DNA of 64,000 bases, taken from JAUVZF01 sp964539385 (GTDB lineage Bacteria > Planctomycetota > Phycisphaerae > FEN-1346). Made by a program: the position numbers and the translations under genes. Below, piece by piece: positions 7,327 to 16,819 of the stretch. Every line of letters begins with the position of its first letter. Position 1 is the first letter of the stretch. The notes beneath the pieces are model-generated. The model made no database searches and was not told the origin of the DNA. It saw only the letters and a list, made by a program, of their open reading frames with translations. The DNA lies in contig CAZIJC010000007.1 in NCBI GenBank assembly GCA_964539385.1, forward strand, positions 1-64,000, written 5' to 3'.

Positions 7327-9120
7327 ATGACGAAACCCGAACGGCGAATGGGCTACGCATCGATCAGGGTTGGGAGCATCCGCACGCGCGGCGCGGCTTG
7401 CGGGCAAGCTGGGCTCTTCCTGGCGCTGACCGCAGGGTGCATGGCGGCGGCGCTGCTGCCGGCACGTGGCGACACGATCCCCAACTTCACGGCCGAGCAG
7501 ATGGGCGGCACGCTGCGGCGTACCATGACCGCCGAACCCCAGAACCTCAACCCCCTCACGGGCAAGGATGTTTACGAGCGGCTCGTCAACGAGTTCGTTT
7601 ACGAGCGGCTCATCGAACGGCATCCGGACACCCTTGAATTCGAGGGGCAATTGGCCGAGCGATGGGACGCCTCACCCGACGGCCGAGTCGTCACCTTCCA
7701 CCTGCGTCCCGAGGCGCGGTTCTCCGACGGGCATCCCGTCACGGCCGATGACGTCGTCTTCACGTACGAGACCGTGACGGATCCCAAGATCGATTGCCGC
7801 AGCCTCGCCTCGTACTTCAAGGACTGCCGGAAATGCGAGAAACTCGACGACCACACCGTCCGCTACACGTGGAAAGAGCCGTACTTCAAGACGCTTGAGG
7901 TCAGCGGCAGTTTCAGCCCCATCCTGCCGAAGCACATTTACGAGAAGCACGTCCGGGCCGACCCCGAGAGCGAGGACCCGAAGCACTTCAACAAACTGGT
8001 CCAGGGTTTCATCGGGTCGGGGCCGTACACGTTCGTCAAGTGGACCACGGGGCAGGAGATCGTCCTGGCGCGCAACACGAACTACTGGGGCAAGCCCCGT
8101 GCCTTCGACCGCATCGTGTACCGGATTATTGTGGACACACAGGCGTCGGTCCAGGCGTTCCTGGCGGGGGAACTCGACGACCTGCCCATCACCCCCGACT
8201 GGTGGGACAAGTTGAAGGACCACGAGCAGCGAGGCAAGAGGTTCCGGATGTACCGATACGCCACCCCCGCGAACGGGTACTCGTATATCGGCTGGAACGG
8301 CGCGACGTACCGGAGCGTGACGAAAAGCGACGGCACGGAAGATCGCATCGCCGAGCCTCACCCCATCTTCGGCGACAAACGCGTCCGCCGCGCCATGACC
8401 CACCTCATCGACCGCAAGCGCATCCTGAAGCACCTGTACTACGACATCGGCCAGGTGGCGACCGGCACCTTCTGGCCCAAGAGTCCACAGCACGACCCCA
8501 GTATTGAGCCTTGGCCCTACGACCGCGCCGAGGGCATGCGGCTGCTGAAGGAGGCTGGCTGGGAAGACCGCGACCGAGACGGTTGGCTCGAAGACCGCAC
8601 CGGTAAACGCTTCTCCTTCGAGTGGACCTTCTCGACGAGCGGCGGCGACACGCGTCTTCCCCGGCTGCTGAAGGAGGCGTTTCGTCGGATCGGCATCGAG
8701 GTCCGAACCCGGTTCATCGAGTGGTCGGTGTTCGTCCTGAAACTGGACCGCCGCGAGTTCGATGCGATCATCCTCGGATGGGGCGGCGGCGGCGTCGAGG
8801 CCGATCCCTACCAGATCTGGCACAGCGACGCCATCGCCGACCAGGGCCACAACTTCATCACCTTCCGCAACGCCGAGGCCGACCGCCTTATCATGACCGC
8901 ACGGGCCGAACTGGATGCGGCCAAACGGAATGTCCTCTATCACCGCTTCCACCGTCTCCTGCACGAGCAGCAGCCGTACACCTTCTTCATCGCCCGCGAG
9001 AGCCTGCGCCTGGTCTCGACGCGGGTCGAGAACGTGAACGTGCGGCGGGTGGGGATGGATACCGAGGAGTGGTGGATTCCCAAAGAGAAACGCCTGCCGC
9101 AGGGCGGAGGGGCACCGTGA
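7327..9120 (+). CDS. Oligopeptide/dipeptide ABC transporter substrate-binding protein
   Basis: 597 residues of extracellular solute-binding protein family 5. The N-terminus has a hydrophobic export signal containing LTAGC (Cys38), a likely lipobox, so the protein is probably a lipoprotein. The family signature is visible: RTMTAEPQNLNPL, then VVTFHLRPEARFSDGHPVTADDVVFT. It binds oligopeptides or similar solutes in the periplasm and delivers them to the two permeases encoded next. It is the first gene of a five-gene operon (binding protein, two permeases, two ATPases) and overlaps the first permease by 4 nt. A shorter start at 7348 is possible. Confidence 0.9.
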   Translation: MTKPERRMGYASIRVGSIRTRGAACGQAGLFLALTAGCMAAALLPARGDTIPNFTAEQMGGTLRRTMTAEPQNLNPLTGKDVYERLVNEFVYERLIERHPDTLEFEGQLAERWDASPDGRVVTFHLRPEARFSDGHPVTADDVVFTYETVTDPKIDCRSLASYFKDCRKCEKLDDHTVRYTWKEPYFKTLEVSGSFSPILPKHIYEKHVRADPESEDPKHFNKLVQGFIGSGPYTFVKWTTGQEIVLARNTNYWGKPRAFDRIVYRIIVDTQASVQAFLAGELDDLPITPDWWDKLKDHEQRGKRFRMYRYATPANGYSYIGWNGATYRSVTKSDGTEDRIAEPHPIFGDKRVRRAMTHLIDRKRILKHLYYDIGQVATGTFWPKSPQHDPSIEPWPYDRAEGMRLLKEAGWEDRDRDGWLEDRTGKRFSFEWTFSTSGGDTRLPRLLKEAFRRIGIEVRTRFIEWSVFVLKLDRREFDAIILGWGGGGVEADPYQIWHSDAIADQGHNFITFRNAEADRLIMTARAELDAAKRNVLYHRFHRLLHEQQPYTFFIARESLRLVSTRVENVNVRRVGMDTEEWWIPKEKRLPQGGGAP

Positions 9121-10181
9121 GAACCTATATCCTCAAACGCCTCCTCCTGATGATCCCGACCCTGGTGGGGATCACCCTCCTGACGTACGCCATTGTCCGC
9201 CTTGCGCCCGGCGACCCGGTGGCGGCGATGATCCGCGCCCAGGCCGGCGACATCAACCCCAGGGTCTTCGCCAAGGAGGCCGACGCCATGCGCGAGAGGC
9301 TGGGCCTGACGGACTACAACCTCTGGGGCAAGGACCCCGAACGCATTGATCCGGCTGAACGCCTCGTCAACGCCTTCTGGGGGTATGGCCGCTGGGTGGG
9401 CCACATGGTCCGCGGCGATTTCGGCGAGAGCATGAAGTTTCGCACCTCCGACGGCAGCAAGAGTCCTGCGGCGTTGTATCTGGAGCGGGCCCACATCACG
9501 ATTCCCCTGAACGTGGTGGCTTCGATCATCATCTTCAGCATTGCCATCCCCGTCGGCCTGGCTTCCGCCCGGTACCGGGGGAAGGTGTTCGACCGGGCCT
9601 CGACGATCGGGCTTCTCTTGCTGTGGAGCATCCCGGCCATCCTGGCGGGCACGCTCCTGATCGGCTTCCTTGGCCGAGGCGGCATCGGCCTGTGGTGGTT
9701 TCCCGCTTTCGGGCTTCATTCGGCCGGCCATGAGAATTTCGGCTTCTTGCACTGGACGCTGGACCTCCTGTGGCACGTCACGCTGCCTGTTGTGTGCATG
9801 GTGTATGGCGGCCTGGCGTATCTGGCCAAACTGGGTCGGGCGAGCCTGCTTGAGAACCTTCGGGCCGACTTCGTCCGGACCGCTCGCGCCAAGGGGGTGC
9901 CGGAGCGCCGCGTTGTGTACCACCACGCGCTTCGCAACAGCCTGATTCCCATGATTACCGTCATGGTCATGATGTTGCCCGGCTTTATAGGCGGCAGCGT
10001 CATCGTCGAGAAGATCTTCAGTATTCACGGTATGGGGATGCTGGTTGTCGGCGCCGCCCAGTCGCGCGACCTGTCGGTCATCATGTTCGGCACGTTGCTC
10101 TATGGGACGCTGACACTGGTGGCCCTGCTGCTGGCCGACATCCTTTACGCATGGGCCGATCCGCGAGTGCGATTTGAGTGA
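9117..10181 (+). CDS. Oligopeptide ABC transporter permease, DppB/OppB type
   Basis: 354 residues from GTG, overlapping the previous stop as GTGA, with GGCGGAGG upstream. The opening RTYILKRLLLMIPTLVGITL is the classic DppB N-terminal helix, followed by RLAPGDP. The cytoplasmic EAA loop that contacts the ATPases reads RTARAKGVPERRVVYHHALR. About six membrane helices are expected. The periplasmic loop between helices 1 and 2 (residues about 40-110) is longer than in the Escherichia coli proteins. It works with the neighbouring permease and ATPases in peptide import. Confidence 0.9.
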   Translation: MRTYILKRLLLMIPTLVGITLLTYAIVRLAPGDPVAAMIRAQAGDINPRVFAKEADAMRERLGLTDYNLWGKDPERIDPAERLVNAFWGYGRWVGHMVRGDFGESMKFRTSDGSKSPAALYLERAHITIPLNVVASIIIFSIAIPVGLASARYRGKVFDRASTIGLLLLWSIPAILAGTLLIGFLGRGGIGLWWFPAFGLHSAGHENFGFLHWTLDLLWHVTLPVVCMVYGGLAYLAKLGRASLLENLRADFVRTARAKGVPERRVVYHHALRNSLIPMITVMVMMLPGFIGGSVIVEKIFSIHGMGMLVVGAAQSRDLSVIMFGTLLYGTLTLVALLLADILYAWADPRVRFE

Positions 10182-11394
10182 CACGCAGACAACCCGGCCT
10201 GCTGCACGCGAAGGCGGCGAGCCGCTGACCGGGCCGCCGCGAACCTACGGCGCCATCGTCTGGGGACAACTCAGGAAGCGCGCCAGCGCCATGATCAGCC
10301 TTGCGGTCATCGTGGTCTTGGCGCTGGTGGCGATCCTTGCCCCGTTCATCGGCGGCGAGGTGCCGATCCGATGGGTCCAGGCCGGCGAGACAACCTGGCC
10401 GATATTCCGCCACTTGACAAACAGCGAGTACGCGGCGATGGCCGGCTTTGCGCTGCTGCTCGCGCTGCCGGTGACCGTTCGGCGTCTGAGGCCGAGGTTC
10501 GAGCAGATAGGCGCGAGCCCGTGGGTTCGGGGGGTTCTGATTCACGGCGGCCTCTGGCTCGCCGTGACGGTCACGTTGGGCGTGTTCCGCGAGCCGGAGC
10601 GGCGATATGGCTTCTACCTGGAACGGGCGCACGAGGCCGACTCGTCCTGGTTCCCCCTCATCGCTTATCCCCGCCACCCCGGTTACCGGGAGTTGGAGAT
10701 CAAGGAGCAGCCGCCGTCCTGGCAGCACCCTCTCGGGACCGGGCGCCTGGGAGATGACATTCTCATTGGCATTGTCTATGGCGCCCGGACGGCCATGTCG
10801 ATCGGTTTCGTGGCGGTCGGCATCAGCATGACGATCGGCGTCCTCTTGGGCGCGCTGAGCGGGTACTTCAGCGGCTGGATCGACCTGGTGGTGATGCGCG
10901 TCGCGGAGATCTTCATGCTCATCCCGCGTCTGATCCTCATCATCATCATTCTGACGGTTATCCCGACGTGGATTCCACCGGTTTGGGCCGTCGTCGTCGT
11001 GCTCGGTGTAACCGGTTGGACGGGCTCCTACAGGATGATGCGAGCCCAGTTGCTCCAGATCCGCGGCGAAGATTACATGACGGCCGCCAGGGCCCTGGCC
11101 ATTCCAACGTGGCGTCTGCTGGTTCGCCACGCTATTCCGAACGGCTTGGCGCCGATTCTCGTCGGCGCAGCCTTCGGTGTGGCTTCCGCCGTCTTCCTGG
11201 AGGCCACGCTGGCGTTTCTTGACCTCGTGGAAACCCCCAGTTGGGGAACTCTGCTTGTTGACGGCCGGCAGCACCTCCAGGATCTCTGGTGGGTCTGGGC
11301 GTCGGCCGGAACCGCTATCTTTGTGACCGTTTTCGTGTACAATCTGTTGGGCGAGGGCATCCGCGACGCCATCGACCCGCGATTGAAAGTGTAG
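10174..11394 (+). CDS. Oligopeptide ABC transporter permease, DppC/OppC type, with an internal insertion
   Basis: 406 residues from TTG at 10174, overlapping the DppB-type gene by 8 nt. The first helix (about 38-58) and the C-terminal permease domain (from about 190, with EAA loop AARALAIPTWRLLVRHAIPN) are typical. Between them is about 110 extra residues containing two further predicted helices (about 88-106 and 122-141). DppC/OppC proteins are usually near 300 residues, so the insertion explains the greater length. Position in the operon and the EAA motif make the transport role firm; what the extra helices do is unknown. Confidence 0.9.
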   Translation: MSDTQTTRPAAREGGEPLTGPPRTYGAIVWGQLRKRASAMISLAVIVVLALVAILAPFIGGEVPIRWVQAGETTWPIFRHLTNSEYAAMAGFALLLALPVTVRRLRPRFEQIGASPWVRGVLIHGGLWLAVTVTLGVFREPERRYGFYLERAHEADSSWFPLIAYPRHPGYRELEIKEQPPSWQHPLGTGRLGDDILIGIVYGARTAMSIGFVAVGISMTIGVLLGALSGYFSGWIDLVVMRVAEIFMLIPRLILIIIILTVIPTWIPPVWAVVVVLGVTGWTGSYRMMRAQLLQIRGEDYMTAARALAIPTWRLLVRHAIPNGLAPILVGAAFGVASAVFLEATLAFLDLVETPSWGTLLVDGRQHLQDLWWVWASAGTAIFVTVFVYNLLGEGIRDAIDPRLKV

Positions 11395-11417
11395 CACAGC
11401 GCCGATGACGTGTTAGC

Positions 11418-11435
11418 CGCCGGGCTTGCCCGGCG
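11418..11435. repeat. Intercistronic hairpin in the peptide transporter operon
   Basis: CGCCGGGC-TT-GCCCGGCG, a perfect 8-bp stem in the 57-nt gap between the permease and ATPase genes. No U-tract follows. It may protect the upstream mRNA or partly terminate transcription. Confidence 0.5.
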
Positions 11436-11451
11436 CGTTTAGGGCAACACC

Positions 11452-12480
11452 GTGGGCAATACCGACAACAACATCCTACTGGGCGTCTCTGAACTGACGA
11501 CGCGCTTCTTCATCGACGAAGGCGTCGTTTACGCCGTCGAGGACGTCTCGTTCGAGATCCCGCGAGGCCGCACCGTCGCACTGGTCGGGGAATCGGGCTG
11601 CGGCAAGACGGTGACGGCCCTGTCGATGCTGCGGCTGATCCCGGATCCCCCCGGCCGCATCGTCTCCGGCGCCCTCCGAATGGGCCAGACGGACCTCATG
11701 GCCCTGGCGGAAGCCGAGATGCGCAAAGTTCGCGGCAACCGCATCTCGATGATCTTTCAGGAGCCGATGACCAGCCTCAACCCCGTCTTCACGGTCGGCG
11801 ACCAGATCCTCGAGGCCCTTATGCTCCACAAGAAGGTGGACAAGGCCGAGGCGCTTCAGCAGACCGTCGCCATGCTCCGCAAAGTCGGCATCCCCGACCC
11901 CGAACTGCGTGTGCGCGAGTATCCGCACCAGATGTCGGGGGGCATGCGGCAGCGCGTGATGATCGCCATGGCCCTGGTGTGCGGGCCGGAACTGCTGATT
12001 GCCGACGAGCCCACCACGGCCCTTGACGTGACGATCCAGGCCCAAATCCTGGACCTGCTGCGGCAGTTGCAGGCCGAGATCGGCATGAGCGTCCTGCTGA
12101 TTACCCACGACCTTGGTGTTGTGGCCGAGATGGCCCATCACGTGGCCGTCATGTACCTCGGACGCATCGTCGAAGAGGCCGAGATACGCGAACTGTTCGA
12201 CAACCCGCTCCATCCGTACACGGTGGGCCTGTTCCGCAGCCGCCCGACGCTCGAACGCGCCGGCGACGCCCTGGCCACGATCCCCGGACAGGTGCCGAGC
12301 CCGTTGGCGGTTCCCTCCGGCTGCCCGTTCCACCCCCGGTGCCCGGCGTCGGACGGGGCAAAATGCGTAACAGACCGCCCGCCTCTTGAGCCGAAGAAAG
12401 AAGGGCACGCCGCCGCCTGCTGGTACTCCGACCGCGTGGCCGAAGCACGCGCACAGGGCAAAACGCTCTACAAAACATGA
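11452..12480 (+). CDS. Oligopeptide ABC transporter ATPase, DppD/OppD type
   Basis: 342 residues from GTG. Walker A is GESGCGKT (about residues 45-52), the signature is SGGMRQR, and Walker B runs into DEPTTALD. The C-terminal oligopeptide/dipeptide domain carries the cysteine-rich segment GCPFHPRCPASDGAKC, which binds an iron-sulfur cluster in some homologues. It energises peptide import together with the DppF-type ATPase, whose ATG overlaps its stop (ATGA). The start is fixed by the conserved LLGVSELTTRFF segment, which begins shortly after the GTG. Confidence 0.92.
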   Translation: MGNTDNNILLGVSELTTRFFIDEGVVYAVEDVSFEIPRGRTVALVGESGCGKTVTALSMLRLIPDPPGRIVSGALRMGQTDLMALAEAEMRKVRGNRISMIFQEPMTSLNPVFTVGDQILEALMLHKKVDKAEALQQTVAMLRKVGIPDPELRVREYPHQMSGGMRQRVMIAMALVCGPELLIADEPTTALDVTIQAQILDLLRQLQAEIGMSVLLITHDLGVVAEMAHHVAVMYLGRIVEEAEIRELFDNPLHPYTVGLFRSRPTLERAGDALATIPGQVPSPLAVPSGCPFHPRCPASDGAKCVTDRPPLEPKKEGHAAACWYSDRVAEARAQGKTLYKT

Positions 12481-13490
12481 CACCAAACCCGACAACGACT
12501 GAAACCCACGACGTGCTGCTCCAGGTCCGCGACCTCAAGACGCACTTCCCCGTCCGACGCGGACTCTTCGGCCGCACGGTCGCTCATGTCCGGGCCGTCG
12601 ACGGCGTCTCGTTCCGACTGGCTGCCGGAAAGACGCTCGGACTGGTGGGCGAGTCGGGGTGCGGCAAGACGACGGCCGCACGCACCATCCTGCGGCTGAT
12701 TCCGGCGACCGCGGGGTCCGTGCAATTCGCAGACCGCGACGTCTTTGACCTGCCGGCAGGCGAGATGCGGCACCTGCGACAGGACATGCAACTCATCTTC
12801 CAGGACCCTTACGGCAGTCTGAACCCGCGGATGACGATCGGCGGCATTATCGGCGAGCCGCTGCGTGTTCACGGACGCGCCCGCGGACGCAGGCTCCAGA
12901 ACCAGGTTGCAGAACTCCTCGACCGCGTCGGCCTCAGCCCGGCCTTCCGCAACCGGTACCCCCACGAGTTCTCGGGCGGACAGCGGCAGCGGATCGGCAT
13001 TGCCCGGGCCCTGGCACTGGAGCCGCGCTTCATCATTTGCGACGAGCCGGTCAGCGCCCTTGACGTCTCGATCCAGGCCCAGATCCTGAACCTGCTGGAG
13101 CGTCTCCAGAAGCAGTTGGGGCTGACCTACCTGTTCATCGCCCACGATCTGGCCGTCGTCAGCCACATCTCCGACGACGTGGCGGTGATGTACCTCGGGA
13201 AGATCGTCGAGAAGGCGCCCAGCCGTCGCCTGTACGAGAAGCCGCTCCATCCCTACACGAAGTGCCTGATGTCGTCGATTCCCAAATCGCATCCGGATGC
13301 CGCACGCGACCGCATCGTGCCTCGCGGCGAGGTCCCGAGCGCAACGAATCCGCCGCCCGGCTGCCCGTTCCATCCACGATGCCAGTGGGCGATGGACCGG
13401 TGCAAGACCGACCGGCCTGCGCTTCTGCCGTTGCCGGATGACCCCGACCACGTCGTGGCGTGCCATCTTTATCACGAGGAGACCGCATGA
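12477..13490 (+). CDS. Oligopeptide ABC transporter ATPase, DppF/OppF type
   Basis: 337 residues. Walker A is GESGCGKT, the signature is SGGQRQR, and Walker B is followed by DEPVSALD. The N-terminal KTHFPVRRGLFGRTVAHVRA is characteristic of the DppF branch, and the C-terminus has GCPFHPRCQWAMDRC. It overlaps its DppD-type partner by 4 nt and the following exported-protein gene by 4 nt, showing that the operon continues. The two ATPases are expected to form a heterodimer under the two permeases. Confidence 0.92.
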   Translation: MTPNPTTTETHDVLLQVRDLKTHFPVRRGLFGRTVAHVRAVDGVSFRLAAGKTLGLVGESGCGKTTAARTILRLIPATAGSVQFADRDVFDLPAGEMRHLRQDMQLIFQDPYGSLNPRMTIGGIIGEPLRVHGRARGRRLQNQVAELLDRVGLSPAFRNRYPHEFSGGQRQRIGIARALALEPRFIICDEPVSALDVSIQAQILNLLERLQKQLGLTYLFIAHDLAVVSHISDDVAVMYLGKIVEKAPSRRLYEKPLHPYTKCLMSSIPKSHPDAARDRIVPRGEVPSATNPPPGCPFHPRCQWAMDRCKTDRPALLPLPDDPDHVVACHLYHEETA

Positions 13491-15343
13491 GAACCCTTAT
13501 CTTGCTCGCGGGCTTGGCGGCGGCGCACCTGTTGGTCGCTTCGGCAGGAGCAGCACCGCCCGAACCGGATCCTCCGGCGCTCGCGCTGCTGCCGCGCGAG
13601 GCCGTCGCGTTCTTCCTCGTTCCGAGCATCCGGACACTTGAGAAGGACCTGAAGCAATTTGCCGACCGGACCGGTTGGCAACTGGGGCGCGGCGAGCAGC
13701 CGGTGCTCGACGTGCTCACACGCCGCACCGGCATCCTGGAAGGCATCGACCCCGACGGCGCCGTCTGCATCGGCTTCATGGACCCGAAGCGCTTCCGGCA
13801 GCGTTACACGATCTACGTGTTGCCGGTCAAGGACTGGGACGCGCTGCTGAAGGTGACGCAGGGCGAAATGATGTCGCCCGGCCTGTACGCGCTGACGGGG
13901 ACGGCGGGCCCGCGGTTTGTCGCTCGCCGCGGCAAGTTCGCGGTGGTCACGAGTTCCATCCGCACGATGGACGCGCTGGCCGGCACGGAGAGCCTGGTCG
14001 CGTCGCTGGCGCCCGAAACGCTCGCCCGCGCGAGGGCCGGGTCGCCCATGGTTTACGTGAACATGCACCGGCTGACGCAGATCTACGAGGTCGATATCGC
14101 ATCGTGGTTCCGGGCTTCGAGCGGTCAGGTGTACGAGCAGCCGAACGCCGTCCCGTACGCCGACATCCTGGTGTCGTACATGCTGGGCATCGCGTCGTTC
14201 ATCGACCAGATGGAGACGGCGGAAGCCGTCTTGCGCTTCGGGCCGGAAGGCCTGGCGGCCGACCTCTCGGTGCGATTCGTCGAAGGCGCCGGCGTGGCGG
14301 AGTTTATCTCGGCCCAGAAGCAGGGCGGCGTCGAGGTGCCCGTCCTGACGGATCGGCCGGTGGCCTCGGCCGTCTCGGTTCGCTTGGATTCGCAGAAGCG
14401 CACCGAGTTCGCCCTGCGGGCGACGCGGTTCTTCCTGCAATCGGCGCCGCGACCCGAGCCGCTGCCGGAACCCACGAAGGACACCGTGCAGGAGGCCGTT
14501 CAGACGTTTGTCGAATCGCTCGGCGAGAACATCACGTTCCTCTCGGCGCCGGCCCGGACGGGCATGGGCGTCGAGAGCGGCGTCAGCGTCTATGAACTGA
14601 AGGACCCCGAAAAGTTTCGCCGCGGGGTGGAACTGTTGGCGACGGCGTGGGAACGCCTGGCCGACCAACTGCGCCTCTACCTGAAGTTCAAGGCCCTGCC
14701 GGATACCACCGATATCGCCGGCGTGCCGGTGATGACGTACGTGCCGCGTCTGCGGTTCGGACTCCCCGCGCGGCACCTGGACTTCCACAAGCGTCTGCGG
14801 ATGCTGTACGGTCCGGAAGGTCTCGTCTATCGGGTGGCCATCGTGGGTAACCATGCGGTGGTGGCGGCGGGGAGCGACCTGACGCTGCTGCGAAGGACGA
14901 TCGAGCGGCTGAAAATGGGCCGCGAGCCGGAACCCTCGCCTGCGCTGCGCCGTCTCGGCACCCACGTGTCGCGCGATCAGAACGTGCTGCTGGCGCTCAG
15001 CCTGCCGGTTTACCTGGGGCAATCGCTGACTCGCGGGGGCACCGCACCCGACCGCATCGGTACGATTGATCCCGGACACGAGTTCGTGGGCATCGGCGTG
15101 CGGTTCCGCGGCGCCAGGGCCGACCTATCGACCTACTGGCCGCACGAGCAGATCCGCCTGGCGCGGGAACTGCTCGACCGGGCTGCCCCCGAGATCAGGG
15201 AGATTCCCGACTCGCTCTTCCAGCCCCAGAACGCAGCGCCGCCGAAACCCGGCGCCGAGATGACCCAACCGTTGTTCGTTCCGGGCGCCGCCCCGCCGCC
15301 TGTCGAAAAACCACCCACCCCCGGCGCAGCCGCCGCGCCGTAG
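13487..15343 (+). CDS. Exported protein of unknown function (DUF3352-like)
   Basis: 618 residues. The ATG at 13487 overlaps the ATPase stop (ATGA) and begins a clear signal peptide (hydrophobic 3-16, cleavage near AGAA). The body is a mix of beta strands and helices and resembles planctomycete DUF3352-type proteins, with LLPREAVAFFLVPSIRTLEKDL near the start and a repeat of similar layout in the second half (residues about 300-560). The last 40 residues are Pro/Ala-rich. No enzyme motif is visible. Translational coupling to the peptide transporter suggests a periplasmic accessory role, but this is inference only. Confidence 0.75.
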   Translation: MRTLILLAGLAAAHLLVASAGAAPPEPDPPALALLPREAVAFFLVPSIRTLEKDLKQFADRTGWQLGRGEQPVLDVLTRRTGILEGIDPDGAVCIGFMDPKRFRQRYTIYVLPVKDWDALLKVTQGEMMSPGLYALTGTAGPRFVARRGKFAVVTSSIRTMDALAGTESLVASLAPETLARARAGSPMVYVNMHRLTQIYEVDIASWFRASSGQVYEQPNAVPYADILVSYMLGIASFIDQMETAEAVLRFGPEGLAADLSVRFVEGAGVAEFISAQKQGGVEVPVLTDRPVASAVSVRLDSQKRTEFALRATRFFLQSAPRPEPLPEPTKDTVQEAVQTFVESLGENITFLSAPARTGMGVESGVSVYELKDPEKFRRGVELLATAWERLADQLRLYLKFKALPDTTDIAGVPVMTYVPRLRFGLPARHLDFHKRLRMLYGPEGLVYRVAIVGNHAVVAAGSDLTLLRRTIERLKMGREPEPSPALRRLGTHVSRDQNVLLALSLPVYLGQSLTRGGTAPDRIGTIDPGHEFVGIGVRFRGARADLSTYWPHEQIRLARELLDRAAPEIREIPDSLFQPQNAAPPKPGAEMTQPLFVPGAAPPPVEKPPTPGAAAAP

Positions 15344-15443
15344 ACCACGCCGTTTAACAGCGTCTACGGGGTCCGACATAACTCCCTTAAGGTTGGTGCG
15401 CGGCGGGTCCTGATCCAGGCAGGTCACAACGCGTCCCGACGCC

Positions 15444-15472
15444 TTGCGGCCGGTTGTGTTCACGCTTAGAAT
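15444..15472 (+). promoter_or_regulatory. Sigma70-type promoter for the sugar-binding lipoprotein gene
   Basis: TTGCGG (15444-15449), a 17-nt spacer and TAGAAT (15467-15472), about 50 nt before the ATG. Confidence 0.5.
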
Positions 15473-15523
15473 CAGGACCAGCGGTCGTCGGGCCGCTCGG
15501 AAGACCGTGCAGGAGGTGCCACG

Positions 15524-16522
15524 ATGCGATGCCAACGGCTCAACCTTCTTCTCATCGGCACCATGTTGCTGCCGGCCGCCGGCTGCACCGAGGTTGAGGT
15601 TGAGGAACCGTCGGAGCCGAACGCCGCGAGGCCGCTGACCGTGGCCGTCATCCCCAAGGCCACGATGCACGTGTTCTGGAAGTCCATCCGCGCGGGGGCC
15701 AGAAAGGCCGAGCGCGAACTGCCCGGCGTCAAGATCATCTGGCAGGGGCCCGCCGTCGAGGACGACCGGGGCGCACAGATTGCCCTGGTCGAGACGTTTA
15801 TCCAGAAACGTGTGGACGGCATCGTGCTGGCGCCGCTCGACGACAAGGCCCTCATCGCGCCGGTCCGTGCCGCAGGGCGGGCGGGCGTGCCGGTGGTCAT
15901 CATCGACTCGGCCTTGGCCGACCCGGATGCCTACGTCAGTTTCGTCGCCACCGACAACGTCCAGGGCGGCCGCATGGCTGCTGAAAAGTTGGCCGCACTC
16001 CTGGGCGAGAGGGGCAACGTCATCCTCCTGCGGTATCAGGTGGGCAGCGCCTCGAACGAGAACCGCGAGAAGGGGTTCCTCGACGAGATGACCCGCCATC
16101 CGGGAATCCGGATCGTCTCCAGCGACCAGTACGGCGGCCCGACGGTCGAGACGGCCCTGACGGCGTCGGAGGCGCTCCTGGCGAAGTTCGGCCAGGGGCA
16201 AGTCGACGGCATCTTCTGCCCGAACGAACCGCTCGCCTGGGGCATGCTGCGTGCCCTGGCGGCCGCCGGCCGAGCGGGCAAGATCAAGTTCGTCGCCTTC
16301 GACGCCTCCGACCGGCTACTGGACGCCCTCAAGGCACGCCGCCTCCACGCCCTCGTCGTCCAGGACCCCGTTCGCATGGCCTGCGAAGGCGTCCGGACCG
16401 TCGTATCCCACCTTCGCGGCCGGCCGGTCGAGAAACGCATCGACACCGGCGTGGTCCTCGTCACCCCCGACAACCTGGCCGACCCCGACATCCATCGCCT
16501 CGTCCATCCGGCGCTGGAGTAG
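15524..16522 (+). CDS. Periplasmic sugar-binding-type lipoprotein (Peripla_BP_4 family)
   Basis: 332 residues. The lipobox LPAAGC (Cys21) marks a lipoprotein. The mature part is a type I periplasmic binding fold: VAVIPKATMHVFWKSI, then QKRVDGIVLAPLD, VVIIDSALAD and VDGIFCPNEP, as in ribose/xylose/autoinducer-2 binding proteins. GGAGG lies just before the ATG. No ABC permease or ATPase is encoded nearby, so it either feeds a transporter encoded elsewhere or acts as a sensor partner. The ligand cannot be read from the sequence. Confidence 0.85.
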   Translation: MRCQRLNLLLIGTMLLPAAGCTEVEVEEPSEPNAARPLTVAVIPKATMHVFWKSIRAGARKAERELPGVKIIWQGPAVEDDRGAQIALVETFIQKRVDGIVLAPLDDKALIAPVRAAGRAGVPVVIIDSALADPDAYVSFVATDNVQGGRMAAEKLAALLGERGNVILLRYQVGSASNENREKGFLDEMTRHPGIRIVSSDQYGGPTVETALTASEALLAKFGQGQVDGIFCPNEPLAWGMLRALAAAGRAGKIKFVAFDASDRLLDALKARRLHALVVQDPVRMACEGVRTVVSHLRGRPVEKRIDTGVVLVTPDNLADPDIHRLVHPALE

Positions 16523-16631
16523 ACGCGCGGTAACGGCAACCGCCACGTTTGATCGCAAAAGTAGGCCTGACCTGCTGTTTCTCGGGCAGGGCGGGTCCAC
16601 GCTGACCTCGAGTTAGCGTTGTAGATTCAGC

Positions 16632-16650
16632 GTGGGTGCAAAGCACCCAC
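16632..16650. repeat. Perfect hairpin downstream of the lipoprotein gene
   Basis: GTGGGTGC-AAA-GCACCCAC, 8-bp stem and 3-nt loop, about 110 nt after the lipoprotein stop and before the transketolase promoter. It has no U-tract, so it is at best a weak terminator or an mRNA 3'-end stabiliser. Confidence 0.4.
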
Positions 16651-16691
16651 TCGACGCATGAGGTGCTTTCTGCCCAACCCCGAGAATCCTG

Positions 16692-16720
16692 TTGACGCGC
16701 CGCGCCGGTTCTTATATAGT
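16692..16720 (+). promoter_or_regulatory. Strong sigma70-type promoter of transketolase
   Basis: TTGACG (16692-16697), exactly 17 nt, then TATAGT (16715-16720). Transcription would start near 16727, giving a leader of about 93 nt. The leader can form a hairpin at 16736-16769 (CGGGCA/TGCCCG continued by ACCC/GGGT). Confidence 0.7.
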
Positions 16721-16819
16721 CCGATACCGGCGGAGCGGGCAGACCCTGGATCTCGCCGGGGTTTGCCCGATGTCTTTTGCGGAGGGTGAGAAGTCGGGGG
16801 TACGAGAAGGAGACCTCGG

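Noticed and set aside
15524..16522. A complete sugar ABC transporter
   Set aside because: Only the binding lipoprotein is encoded; the next gene is transketolase and the previous operon is for peptides.
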